This document shows, one piece after another, positions 7,799-15,721 of a DNA stretch of 64,000 bases. Below the pieces are notes generated by a model. That model ran no database searches and was not told the origin of the DNA. It saw only the letters and a list, made by a program, of their open reading frames with translations. Made by a program: the position numbers and the translations under genes. The stretch is taken from contig CP069394.1 of NCBI GenBank assembly GCA_016887485.1, positions 496,001 through 560,000 of the forward strand. The letters are read 5' to 3'. This stretch comes from Chloroflexota bacterium (GTDB taxonomy: Bacteria > Chloroflexota > Anaerolineae > Anaerolineales > Anaerolineaceae). Numbering within the stretch: the first letter of the stretch is position 1; each line of letters starts with the position of its first letter.

Positions 7799-9346
7799 TT
7801 GGAAAAAATCACGATTGACGGCAGTCATCTCACCATTGAAGACATTGTTGCCGTTGCCAGGCGAGGTGTAAAAGTGGAAATTGCACCTTCCGCCAGGGAT
7901 GCAATCAATCAGGCCCGAAGTTGGGTGGAAGAGATCGTTGCCAAGGGTGATCCGGTCTATGGAATCAACACTGGATTTGGCATCTTTGCGGAATATCGCA
8001 TTCCCTCCAAAGATTCAGCCAAGCTGAGCCGTAATCTGATCCTTAGTCACGCAGTCGGCACAGGGCAGCCACTTTCGGAAGAAGTGGTCCGGGCGGCAAT
8101 TCTAGTTCGCGCGAACACCCTGGCGAAGGGTTTTTCCGGCGTGCGGCTAGAAGTTGTGGAGACGCTGCTGGCTCTCCTCAACCGCCATGTTACCCCCGTG
8201 ATCCCTTCTCAAGGATCTTTGGGTTCTTCCGGTGACCTGGGTCCGCTTTCTCATTTGGCTCTGGTCTTCACGACTGATGCAGCGGATAAAGACGAAGAAT
8301 CTGGCTATGCCCTATATAAATGTGAGATGCTCTCCGGTAAGGAAGCCATGCGACGGGCCGGAATTGAGCGTTTGATCCTGGGCGCAAAGGAAGGGTTGGC
8401 GGTTAATAACGGCGCGACTTTCTCAGCCGCGATCAGCGCTTTGGCGATTTATGATGCGGAAATTTTGCTGAAGGGTGCGGAAGTCTCCCTGGCGATGTCT
8501 CTGGAAGCTGTGATGGGCTGTATGGCGGCTTTTGATGCCCGTCTGCACGCTGCCCGTGGGCATGCCGGCCAGATGCGGGTGGCAGAAGATATTCGCAAAC
8601 TCACGCAAGGCAGCAGTTTGGTAGATGCCACAGGCAGGATCCAGGACGCCTATTCGCTGCGCTGTGCACCGCAGGTGCAGGGTATTGGCTGGGACACACT
8701 GACTTTTGTACGCAACACGATTGAAACTGAGGTCAATGCCGCGACTGATAACCCCTTGCTCTTTGATCCTGGCGTAGCCGTCTCTGGTGGTAATTTCCAC
8801 GGTGAGCCGGTTGGTGTGGTGATGGATATGCTGGGGATTGTGATCGCTGAGATTGCCTCCATTTCAGAGCGGCGGACTTTCCGGCTGACCGATGGGCATT
8901 TGAATGCTGATCTGCCGCCGATGCTGGTGGACCGGCTTTCGGCCGCGGGATTGAATTCCGGGTTAATGATGCCGCAATATACAGCGGCTTCGCTGGTGCT
9001 GGAAAACCAGACCCTGGCGACGCCCGATTCGGTCCATTCTCTGCCGACCTCGGCTGAGCAGGAGGATCATAACGCCAATGCGATGACCGCTGCGCGGCAT
9101 ACCCGAGAAATTGTGGCGAATACGGCGCATGTGCTCGCGATTGAAATCTACACGGCGTCCCGTGCGCTGCATTTACGCAAGCGACAGAACCCCCATGTGA
9201 CTTTTGGTAAGGGGACAAATCAAGCCTATCAGATCATTCGCAATGAGGTGAAATATCAAGCCGGCGATGCCTGGTGGGCGCCTGAAATTGATAAAGTCAA
9301 GGCACTTTTGATGGAAAAAGCCTTCGATAATTTGGTAAGTGATTGA
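7799..9346 (+). CDS. hutH: Histidine ammonia-lyase (MIO-type aromatic amino acid lyase)
   Basis: The protein has 515 residues. It starts at TTG, eight bases after a clear AAGGAG at 7786-7791. Family members eliminate ammonia from L-histidine to give urocanate, using a methylidene-imidazolone (MIO) prosthetic group made from an internal Ala-Ser-Gly. Here the triad is Ser143-Ser144-Gly145 in the context LGSSGDLGPLSH. The catalytic Tyr loop (YGINTGFGIF), the Ser-His selectivity pair (LSHAVGTGQ), QDAYSLRCAPQ, NFHGEP and the PTSAEQEDHNANA segment are present. The Ser-His pair favours histidine over tyrosine or phenylalanine. No other hut gene lies nearby, so it may be a stand-alone lyase; specificity is inferred. 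Confidence 0.87.
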   Translation: MEKITIDGSHLTIEDIVAVARRGVKVEIAPSARDAINQARSWVEEIVAKGDPVYGINTGFGIFAEYRIPSKDSAKLSRNLILSHAVGTGQPLSEEVVRAAILVRANTLAKGFSGVRLEVVETLLALLNRHVTPVIPSQGSLGSSGDLGPLSHLALVFTTDAADKDEESGYALYKCEMLSGKEAMRRAGIERLILGAKEGLAVNNGATFSAAISALAIYDAEILLKGAEVSLAMSLEAVMGCMAAFDARLHAARGHAGQMRVAEDIRKLTQGSSLVDATGRIQDAYSLRCAPQVQGIGWDTLTFVRNTIETEVNAATDNPLLFDPGVAVSGGNFHGEPVGVVMDMLGIVIAEIASISERRTFRLTDGHLNADLPPMLVDRLSAAGLNSGLMMPQYTAASLVLENQTLATPDSVHSLPTSAEQEDHNANAMTAARHTREIVANTAHVLAIEIYTASRALHLRKRQNPHVTFGKGTNQAYQIIRNEVKYQAGDAWWAPEIDKVKALLMEKAFDNLVSD

Positions 9347-9380
9347 CTTTGTTGACATTTTGGATTATTTTAATCTGGAT

Positions 9381-10523
9381 ATGAGCCATAAAAAGCAACT
9401 TTCGCGACGTGAATTTTTGAAATTATCAGCTCTGGCCCTGGGCGGCGCTGCCCTGACAGGGCGGCAGTCTGCCGGATCACTTCTGAAGGGGCTCAATTTG
9501 TTTCAGGAGGATACAACCACCTTCCCGGAGAACCAATGGCTGGGACGGATGTGTGTGGGAGAGCCGGGGGCAAATGTCCCCATGATGTCCGAACCAAGCG
9601 CGTTTGCCAATGAAGTTCGCAAGGTTTACTTCGATGAAGTGCTGAATTGGAACCGAGAGGTCATCGCTGACCCGGTGGATGCCAATAAGATCAATCAGCG
9701 CTGGGTGGAGACGCCTGAGGGGTATATCTATGCGGACTACGTTCAGAAGGTCCGCTTTGACCGTCAAACCCCTTTGGAGGAGCTGCCTCTAAATGAGTCT
9801 GGTGAACGCGGGATTTGGGTTGAGATCACAACGCCCTATTCCGGTTTGGATCTGACTAAACCTCAATCGTCTTATCAATTCTGGATCAGGGCGACAATTC
9901 GACCTAGGATCTACTATTCCCAGGTTTTCTGGGCTTTTGATGTTCGTCGCCATCCGGATACAGGCGTAGTCCAATATTGTCTGACCCAGAAATACGGCGC
10001 TCTGCCGGATGTCTATTGGGTCAATGCCGATGTCTGCCGGCCGATCACAACTGAAGAGGTCGGGCCCATCCATCCAGACGCTGAAAATAAGAAGGTCGTG
10101 GTCAATATTAATTATCAGACCATGTCCTGCTATGAAGGGCATGAAGAAGTATTCTTTGCCAAAGTGACCACGGGCGGCTGGAACCCTGAAGACGAGAAAT
10201 GGTCCACACCAGTGGGCACGCACACTATCTGGCGTAAATCCCTTTCCATTCATATGAGTGCCGGGGCGGCCGTTGGCAATTATGATATACCAGGTATTCC
10301 CTGGTCCACCTTCTTTGATATTAATGGCGCCGCGATCCACTCCACGTTTTGGCATAACTACTTTGGCTCAGGCCCGCGATCGCATGGTTGCGTGAACTGC
10401 CGACCGGAAGACGCCAAATGGGTCTATCGCTGGACGCAACCGGCAGTACCCTATGAAGCGGGTGACATTTTTATTAATGGACTAAACCAATCCACCCAAG
10501 TGCAAGTAATTGCAGCAGAGTAG
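9381..10523 (+). CDS. L,D-transpeptidase (YkuD domain) with Tat signal
   Basis: The protein starts MSHKKQLSRREFLKLSALA, a twin-arginine signal (SRREFLK followed by a hydrophobic stretch), so it should be exported folded. The C-terminal YkuD domain (about residues 240-375) carries the catalytic signature: a His in AAIHSTFWHNYF, then SHGCVNC with the nucleophile cysteine. YkuD enzymes form 3-3 cross-links in peptidoglycan or attach proteins to it. The chosen ATG keeps the signal at the extreme N terminus; an in-frame GTG 14 codons upstream overlaps hutH and would bury it. It leads the run to ccdA and the TlpA-like protein. Confidence 0.9.
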   Translation: MSHKKQLSRREFLKLSALALGGAALTGRQSAGSLLKGLNLFQEDTTTFPENQWLGRMCVGEPGANVPMMSEPSAFANEVRKVYFDEVLNWNREVIADPVDANKINQRWVETPEGYIYADYVQKVRFDRQTPLEELPLNESGERGIWVEITTPYSGLDLTKPQSSYQFWIRATIRPRIYYSQVFWAFDVRRHPDTGVVQYCLTQKYGALPDVYWVNADVCRPITTEEVGPIHPDAENKKVVVNINYQTMSCYEGHEEVFFAKVTTGGWNPEDEKWSTPVGTHTIWRKSLSIHMSAGAAVGNYDIPGIPWSTFFDINGAAIHSTFWHNYFGSGPRSHGCVNCRPEDAKWVYRWTQPAVPYEAGDIFINGLNQSTQVQVIAAE

Positions 10524-10529
10524 GATCTT

Positions 10530-11255
10530 ATGGATTTCTTAAACGTATCTATTGGACTGGCTTTCGTGGCTGGTCTGGTTTCCTTTTTTTCTCCCTGTGT
10601 CTTCTCGCTCGTACCGGCTTATATTGGTTACCTCTCCGGACGTTCAATGGTGCAGGCTGAAGACGACTCCCGTAAGGTCAAATGGAACACCTTCTTTCAT
10701 GGGGTAGCCTTTGTCCTCGGGTTCAGTTTTGTGTTCATCACCCTCGGCCTGGCTTTTTCAGCGCTGAGCCAGTTCTTTTATGACACACGTGATATCCTCG
10801 CCAAGATTGGTGGGGCGGTGATCATCCTTTTTGGTCTGCATATGACCGGCCTGATCAAAATTCCATTCCTGGATTATGACCTGCGTCCGCAATCCAAGGC
10901 GGGCCAGAACCGAAGCCTGATCTCTTCATTTCTGATGGGGATCTTTTTCTCAGCCGGTTGGTCACCTTGTGTTGGACCCACGCTGGGTCTGATTCTGACC
11001 CTGGCGATTGAACGAGCGAATATCGGTCAGGGCGTGGTGCTACTGACATTTTATTCCCTCGGTATGGCCATTCCATTCCTCGCCGCGGCTTTTGGCGTGG
11101 GCTGGGTGACGCAGATCCTGCGGAAATACAGCAAGGCGATGAAGATTGCCCAGGTTGTGATGGGTGTCATTTTAATCGCGGTTGGTGTTCTGTTGTTCCT
11201 CGGAATCTATCAGCGCTTGATTACTGTTGAATCGCTAATTGATTTTGGAATATAG
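10530..11255 (+). CDS. ccdA: CcdA-type thiol-disulfide transmembrane protein
   Basis: This is a 241-residue protein with six predicted transmembrane helices. Two conserved cysteines are in the expected helices: FFSPCVFSLVPAY (about residue 23) and GWSPCVGPTLG (about residue 149). CcdA/DsbD-beta proteins carry electrons from cytoplasmic thioredoxin across the membrane to extracytoplasmic thioredoxin-like proteins. The next gene, 5 bases downstream, encodes such a partner. The pair may serve cytochrome c maturation or reduction of exported cysteine enzymes. The L,D-transpeptidase just upstream has a catalytic cysteine that would need to be kept reduced. Confidence 0.93.
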   Translation: MDFLNVSIGLAFVAGLVSFFSPCVFSLVPAYIGYLSGRSMVQAEDDSRKVKWNTFFHGVAFVLGFSFVFITLGLAFSALSQFFYDTRDILAKIGGAVIILFGLHMTGLIKIPFLDYDLRPQSKAGQNRSLISSFLMGIFFSAGWSPCVGPTLGLILTLAIERANIGQGVVLLTFYSLGMAIPFLAAAFGVGWVTQILRKYSKAMKIAQVVMGVILIAVGVLLFLGIYQRLITVESLIDFGI

Positions 11256-11260
11256 GTATA

Positions 11261-11914
11261 GTGAAACTGGAGAGCGATGTGAAAAACAAGCGATGGTATC
11301 TTGATGCGGCATTAATCCTGATTGTTCTGATTTTAGGAGCGCTGTTGGTCCTGAAACTGACAAATTATGCCCAGCCAGAGGCTGAAGCGCAATCCAGCGA
11401 AGAAACTTCCACCCCAGAAGCGGTGGCCAACGTTGAGATTATGGTCGATCCCACTTCAACACCCATTGTGCTGACGGCTGATGAGGAAGAGCCGGAAGAT
11501 GCCGATTATGCCATTGATTTCACATTGAGCGACCTTGAGGGTAACTCGGTGTCACTCTCTGATTATGCAGGAACACCAATCCTGGTTAATTTCTGGGCCA
11601 CCTGGTGCCCGCCTTGCCGGTCGGAATTACCGCTCATTCAGGCTTATCAGGATAAATATGCCGACAGTTTTGTTGTTCTGGCTCTTTCTGGCGGCGAGAC
11701 CGCTCAGGATGTCCAGGCTTTTATTTCTGCAAACGGCTATAGCTTTATGGTGCTGCTGGATTCGGATTATGCCATTTCCGAACTGTATGGGGTTAGGGGT
11801 TATCCGACTTCCATCTTCATTGACGCTGACGGTGTGATCCAAAAAGTCCATATCGGTGAACTGACAGAGCCGATGATAGTGGCCTATCTGGATCAGATTG
11901 GGATATCCGAATGA
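11261..11914 (+). CDS. TlpA/ResA-like membrane-anchored thioredoxin
   Basis: The protein has 217 residues with a GTG start. An N-terminal anchor helix spans about 13-33, followed by an acidic Ser/Thr/Glu-rich linker and a TlpA-like thioredoxin domain from about residue 85. The active site is WCPPC with Cys116 and Cys119, and the cis-Pro loop is GVRGYPTSIFID. Such proteins reduce disulfides outside the membrane with electrons from CcdA, encoded directly upstream. Its stop overlaps the start of the DUF2085 gene by four bases (ATGA), implying coupled translation. Confidence 0.92.
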   Translation: MKLESDVKNKRWYLDAALILIVLILGALLVLKLTNYAQPEAEAQSSEETSTPEAVANVEIMVDPTSTPIVLTADEEEPEDADYAIDFTLSDLEGNSVSLSDYAGTPILVNFWATWCPPCRSELPLIQAYQDKYADSFVVLALSGGETAQDVQAFISANGYSFMVLLDSDYAISELYGVRGYPTSIFIDADGVIQKVHIGELTEPMIVAYLDQIGISE

Positions 11915-12915
11915 TTCAATTAACGCTGTATATTTCCGGAGAAGATCAAAACCAAACAAAGATCCTCGGTTGGCTGGCACAGGTTCAAAAAGAGCATCCT
12001 TGTGACCTGCATGTGGTGGATATTGACAAAGCCCAAGTCTTGAAAGACGAATTTTCCGAGAAAGCACCCGTTCTTGATATTGGCGTATTCCGCCTGGTTT
12101 ATCCCTTTGATCAGGCTGAGATCATGTATGGATTCCAGAAAGCCGAAGAACGACTGCAGGAAGCCATCACCAAGAATAACAACACCATGGTCAAGCGAAT
12201 CACGGAACCGGTGAACTTTACCAAATCCGATCGCTTCTCGCGTTGGTTCTCAAGTCACTACATGGTTTTTTTGAATTTCTTCACTGGGCTCTATGTCCTC
12301 TTGGCCTTCATGGCGCCCACGCTGATGAAGGTTGGGTTGGATGGTTCTGCAAATGTGTTATACAAAATGTATCGTCCTTTTTGCCATCAATTGGCATTCA
12401 GGTCGTTCTTCCTCTTTGGTGAGCAGCCCTATTACCCGCGTGCCTTAGCAGGCATGGATGGGGTGATCACCTATGGGCAGGCGACCGGCTTTGATGAAGA
12501 GGACCTTCAAACAGCTCGTGAGTTCTTGGGAAATGACGCCATGGGATATAAAGTGGCACTTTGCGAACGCGATATTGCCATCTACTCTGCGTTGTTCCTT
12601 TTTGGGCTTGTTTTCTCACTGACTGGCCATAAGATCAAACCGCTGCCGTGGTTCCTTTGGATCCTGATCGGTTTGGGACCAATAGGGCTGGATGGTTTTT
12701 CGCAGTTATTAAGTCAGACTGGTTTGGGGATCTTCAGCTGGCTGCCACTGCGGGAAAGCACACCCTTACTGCGCACGCTGACAGGGGCTTGTTTTGGCCT
12801 GGCAACGGCCTGGTTTGGCTATCCTTATATCGAGGAATCGGTCGTGGAGAGCCGCCGGGACATGGAACTCAAATACGCTGTTTACGAACAGACCTCCAAA
12901 GATAAAATCAGTTAG
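11911..12915 (+). CDS. DUF2085 membrane protein with cysteine-free glutaredoxin-like N domain
   Basis: The 334 residues form two parts. The first 85 resemble a DUF836/glutaredoxin-like fold (IQLTLYISGEDQNQTKILGWL ... APVLDIGVFRLVYPF) in which the usual CxxC is absent. From about residue 115 several hydrophobic helices form a DUF2085 domain with the typical YKMYRPFCHQLAFRSFFL and YPRALAG segments. DUF2085 function is unknown. The coupling to a TlpA-like thioredoxin gene suggests a redox or membrane-quality role, with the N domain serving as a binding module. This is inference from context. Confidence 0.78.
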   Translation: MIQLTLYISGEDQNQTKILGWLAQVQKEHPCDLHVVDIDKAQVLKDEFSEKAPVLDIGVFRLVYPFDQAEIMYGFQKAEERLQEAITKNNNTMVKRITEPVNFTKSDRFSRWFSSHYMVFLNFFTGLYVLLAFMAPTLMKVGLDGSANVLYKMYRPFCHQLAFRSFFLFGEQPYYPRALAGMDGVITYGQATGFDEEDLQTAREFLGNDAMGYKVALCERDIAIYSALFLFGLVFSLTGHKIKPLPWFLWILIGLGPIGLDGFSQLLSQTGLGIFSWLPLRESTPLLRTLTGACFGLATAWFGYPYIEESVVESRRDMELKYAVYEQTSKDKIS

Positions 12916-12923
12916 GTTGGCTC

Positions 12924-13715
12924 ATGGGATTTCACGAAAGCAACGGCCTTCGCTATTTTCAATTTGATATTTTCAAGGGACATCCCTTATTCCATGCAGT
13001 TATCACCCGCCAGGGCGGATTTAGTAAGGGGCCTTTTGCCAGCCTGAATACCGGCGGCACGGTCGGTGATGACCCTGAGGACGTGTTAGCGAACCATCAC
13101 AAGATTTTTGAGACCTTTGGCTATCCCTTTGATTCCCGGTTCGATGTCTGGCAGGTGCATGGGAATGAGGTGCTTTGTACGGATGTGCCGCGGGAAGCCA
13201 GCACACCGCATGCCAAGGCGGATGGCATCCTCACTGCTAATCCGGCGGTGACACTCTTCATGCGGTTTGCGGATTGCGTTCCGATCCTGCTTTATGACCC
13301 GGTCAAGCAGGTGATTGGCATTGCACATGCTGGTTGGCAGGGGACCCATAAAAAGGTCGCAAAGGCCGCAGTGGAAAAGATGACGGCCTGTTATGGCTCC
13401 CAACCCAGAGACATTTTGGCAGGAATCGGTCCTTCAATTTGTCAGCAATGTTATGAGGTAGGGGAGGAACCCTGGAAGACGTTTAAAGAGGCGTTTGGCG
13501 AGACACAGGCCAGGCGCTACTTCCAGGAACAGGATGGCAGGTTATATCTCGACCTATGGACGCCCAATCAGGATGTTTTGCTCTCAGCAGGTGTGGAAAA
13601 TATCGAAACTTCTGGGATTTGCACCGCGCAAAACCTGGATGATTGGTTTTCCCACCGGGTGGAGCATGGCAAAACAGGTCGATTTGCGGTTTTAATGGCA
13701 TTGGATGATAATTGA
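12924..13715 (+). CDS. pgeF: Peptidoglycan editing factor PgeF (laccase-domain protein)
   Basis: The protein has 263 residues of the YfiH/PgeF family, which hydrolyses wrongly incorporated L-Ser from peptidoglycan precursors and was once called a polyphenol oxidase. Diagnostic segments are VITRQGGFSKGPFASLN, the metal-ligand histidine in WQVHGNEV, ADCVPILLYDPVKQVIGIAHAGW with Cys and His ligands, and GPSICQQCYEVG. It lies between the envelope redox genes and yggS/yggT, a common arrangement in bacteria where pgeF adjoins yggS. Confidence 0.93.
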   Translation: MGFHESNGLRYFQFDIFKGHPLFHAVITRQGGFSKGPFASLNTGGTVGDDPEDVLANHHKIFETFGYPFDSRFDVWQVHGNEVLCTDVPREASTPHAKADGILTANPAVTLFMRFADCVPILLYDPVKQVIGIAHAGWQGTHKKVAKAAVEKMTACYGSQPRDILAGIGPSICQQCYEVGEEPWKTFKEAFGETQARRYFQEQDGRLYLDLWTPNQDVLLSAGVENIETSGICTAQNLDDWFSHRVEHGKTGRFAVLMALDDN

Positions 13716-13733
13716 TCCCGGAGGAACACATTT

Positions 13734-14474
13734 ATGAACCGGGGAGACATTTCAGAGTGCATTGAAACGATAAAATCTAACCTTGAGACCATTCAACCTA
13801 AGATCAGGGATGCTGCCGAGAAATCCGGAAGGGATCCATCAGCTATTCAACTGGTTGGCGTCACAAAGCTGCTGCCACTGGGAGTTGTGCAGGCTGGTGT
13901 GGAAGCTGGCCTGACTTGTTTTGGCGAGAATTACCCGGAACAGGCCATTGAGAAAATCGAAACTTTAAAGGACACACCGGGTATCCAGTGGCATATGATT
14001 GGGCATATCCAGAGTCGCAAGACGGAACTTGTCTGTCGGTATTTCGATCTGGTCCATTCTCTTGACCGCTTGAAGATTGCCCGTTTGATGGATCGCACTT
14101 GCGGTGAGCTCAATCGGCAAATGCCTGTCCTGCTGGAGGTAAACCTCAGTGGGGAGCAAAGTAAGAGCGGCTGGGATGCCTGGGATGAGGCACGGTGGGA
14201 ACTGTTGCTTGAGCCATTCGCAGAGATTGTGGCAATGGATAACCTGAAGGTGATGGGTTTGATGAGCATGCCGCCCTTATCAACAGACCCTGAAACCACC
14301 CGTCCGCTTTATCGCCGGTTGCGGCAATTACAATCCTTCCTCCAGGTTGAATTGCCAGCTGTAGCATGGGACGAATTATCCATTGGAACAAGTTTTGATT
14401 ATCCGGTTGCGATCGAAGAAGGCGCGACCATGGTCCGGATCGGCACGGAACTATTTGGCCCGAGGCCAAAGTAA
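13734..14474 (+). CDS. YggS/PROSC-type pyridoxal 5'-phosphate homeostasis protein
   Basis: The protein has 246 residues and belongs to the YggS/PLPBP family of small TIM-barrel PLP-binding proteins, which buffer vitamin B6 and affect amino-acid metabolism. The PLP lysine is in LVGVTKLLP (about residue 45). GENYPEQAIEKIE, WHMIGHIQSRK, LLEVNLSGEQSKSG, GLMSMPP and the C-terminal IGTELFGPR match the family. Start ATG follows GGAGGAAC. It lies between pgeF and yggT in an apparent operon. Confidence 0.94.
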   Translation: MNRGDISECIETIKSNLETIQPKIRDAAEKSGRDPSAIQLVGVTKLLPLGVVQAGVEAGLTCFGENYPEQAIEKIETLKDTPGIQWHMIGHIQSRKTELVCRYFDLVHSLDRLKIARLMDRTCGELNRQMPVLLEVNLSGEQSKSGWDAWDEARWELLLEPFAEIVAMDNLKVMGLMSMPPLSTDPETTRPLYRRLRQLQSFLQVELPAVAWDELSIGTSFDYPVAIEEGATMVRIGTELFGPRPK

Positions 14475-14498
14475 ATATTAATTTGGAGAGCAAGGATT

Positions 14499-14759
14499 AT
14501 GACTATTCTTATCACGATCATCAACGCAGCGGTCAATGTGTTTTCGATATTTATCCTGATTTATTCGTTGTTGAGTTTTATTCTTGGCCCTTTTCATCCC
14601 ATCCGGCAGACGATGGCACAGGTTGTCGAGCCGATGCTTGCACCTATTCGTAAGGTTATCCCCGGGATTGGCGGCCTGGATTTTAGCCCATTGATCCTGA
14701 TGATCCTGGTGCAGATTGTGGGTTCGATTTTGGTTGGGATTATTCGAGGCTTTAGTTAG
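14499..14759 (+). CDS. YggT family membrane protein
   Basis: The 86 residues include two hydrophobic helices flanking the family signature PFHPIRQTMAQVVEPMLAPIRKVIPGIGGLDFSPLI. YggT proteins are widespread, often co-transcribed with yggS and near cell-division genes; some are implicated in osmotic protection or division, but the mechanism is not established. It ends only six bases from the convergent coiled-coil zinc-ribbon gene, and I see no hairpin in between. Confidence 0.88.
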   Translation: MTILITIINAAVNVFSIFILIYSLLSFILGPFHPIRQTMAQVVEPMLAPIRKVIPGIGGLDFSPLILMILVQIVGSILVGIIRGFS

Positions 14760-14765
14760 TCTGAA

Positions 14766-15467
14766 TTAATGGCTGAAGAGGATCCTGCCGCAGGAGGGGC
14801 AGAATACCAGGTTGGAACCTGATCGCACAGTTTGCATTTCAGCGGGTGTGAGCGACTGGCCGCAGATACTACATCCACCATCAGTGATCGCTGCTACGGC
14901 GGTTCCCCGTTTGGATTTCCGTAATTTTTGATACAACGCTAAATTGGCTTCACTTACGCCTTGCAGCACGGCCTCTTTTTCACGCAGGGCTTTATCCAGT
15001 TCTTCATCCAGAGCGGTCTTTTCGCCCAACAGGGATGCATTTTCTTCAGCAGCGGTCCCTTTGGCTTGAAGAAGGGCTTTTTCAGCTTTTACATGCGCTT
15101 CATCGGCTGACTCGTTGGCGATCATCGCTTCCAATTGCTGATCTTCGAGTTTGACGATATACCGGGCAAGCGCTTCGGATTCCATTTGCAGGTCCTGCAG
15201 GTCTTTGGGGTTTTTGATTTTTCCACTGAACAGGGAGGCTTGGGATATCTTGCGCTTCAGGCGGGTATCTCCCACCTGATCCTCGATTTGTTTGAGGGCT
15301 GCCTTGGCTTTATTGGCGGCCTCTTCGGCTTTTTTCAGGGTGGATTGGGCTTTCCTGACCCGACGATCATCGCTAAGCGCCTGATCGATTTCTTTTAGAC
15401 GGCTTTCAATACGGTCAATTTGGGTGTCGAGTTTCTGCAAACGATAAAGGTTCAGGGATTCGCTCAT
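14766..15467 (-). CDS. Coiled-coil protein with C4-type zinc ribbon
   Basis: The protein has 233 residues. Residues about 1-180 form long charged helices with heptad character (coiled coil). The C terminus has a zf-RING_7-type ribbon: CSICGQSLTPAEMQ, then CPSCGRILF. This matches the family of bacterial coiled-coil zinc-ribbon proteins related to Helicobacter HP0958/FlgZ and chlamydial CT398, proposed to act as adaptors binding RNA, sigma-54 or secretion proteins. The client in this organism is unknown. It is divergent from the mreB operon. Confidence 0.83.
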   Translation of the reverse strand: MSESLNLYRLQKLDTQIDRIESRLKEIDQALSDDRRVRKAQSTLKKAEEAANKAKAALKQIEDQVGDTRLKRKISQASLFSGKIKNPKDLQDLQMESEALARYIVKLEDQQLEAMIANESADEAHVKAEKALLQAKGTAAEENASLLGEKTALDEELDKALREKEAVLQGVSEANLALYQKLRKSKRGTAVAAITDGGCSICGQSLTPAEMQTVRSGSNLVFCPSCGRILFSH

Positions 15468-15585
15468 TTTCCGAGCCTTTCTTTGCTGTGGGAGCCGATA
15501 GTGCCTGACGTTGTCCTATTTTATCATCTAATTTTCACAGTTGAGGGGCAGCTAACCGCATTAAATGGAAGTGTTCAAGACTTGA

Positions 15586-15614
15586 TTGACACTTTTTTGC
15601 TTCAAAGGTAAGAT
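15586..15614 (+). promoter_or_regulatory. Sigma-70-type promoter upstream of the mre operon
   Basis: TTGACA at 15586-15591, a 17-base spacer and TAAGAT at 15609-15614 form a near-consensus promoter reading toward mreB, about 100 bases from its start. Confidence 0.65.
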
Positions 15615-15654
15615 TTACCTTGGTTGTTAGGAGAAGATGACAGTACGCCGTGTA

Positions 15655-15663
15655 TGGTATAAT
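15655..15663 (+). promoter_or_regulatory. Extended -10 promoter close to mreB
   Basis: TGGTATAAT is a perfect extended -10 element without a recognisable -35 box. It would start transcripts just before the leader hairpin and so place that hairpin near the 5' end of the message. Confidence 0.5.
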
Positions 15664-15674
15664 TGCGGCGATTA

Positions 15675-15698
15675 ATTGGTAATGCCCTCATTACCAAT
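15675..15698 (+). promoter_or_regulatory. Perfect inverted repeat in the mreB leader
   Basis: ATTGGTAATG and its exact complement are separated by CCCT. The element lies 10 bases before the mreB ribosome binding site (AAGGAG at 15709-15714). It could be an operator for a dimeric regulator or a 10-bp RNA hairpin. It is not a terminator, since no T run follows. Confidence 0.6.
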
Positions 15699-15721
15699 CT
15701 TGTTTAATAAGGAGCACCGGT

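Noticed and set aside
8733-9218. A 161-codon open frame on the minus strand inside hutH
   Set aside because: It lies wholly antisense to a well-conserved enzyme, has low-complexity composition and no ribosome site; it is a shadow of hutH codon use.
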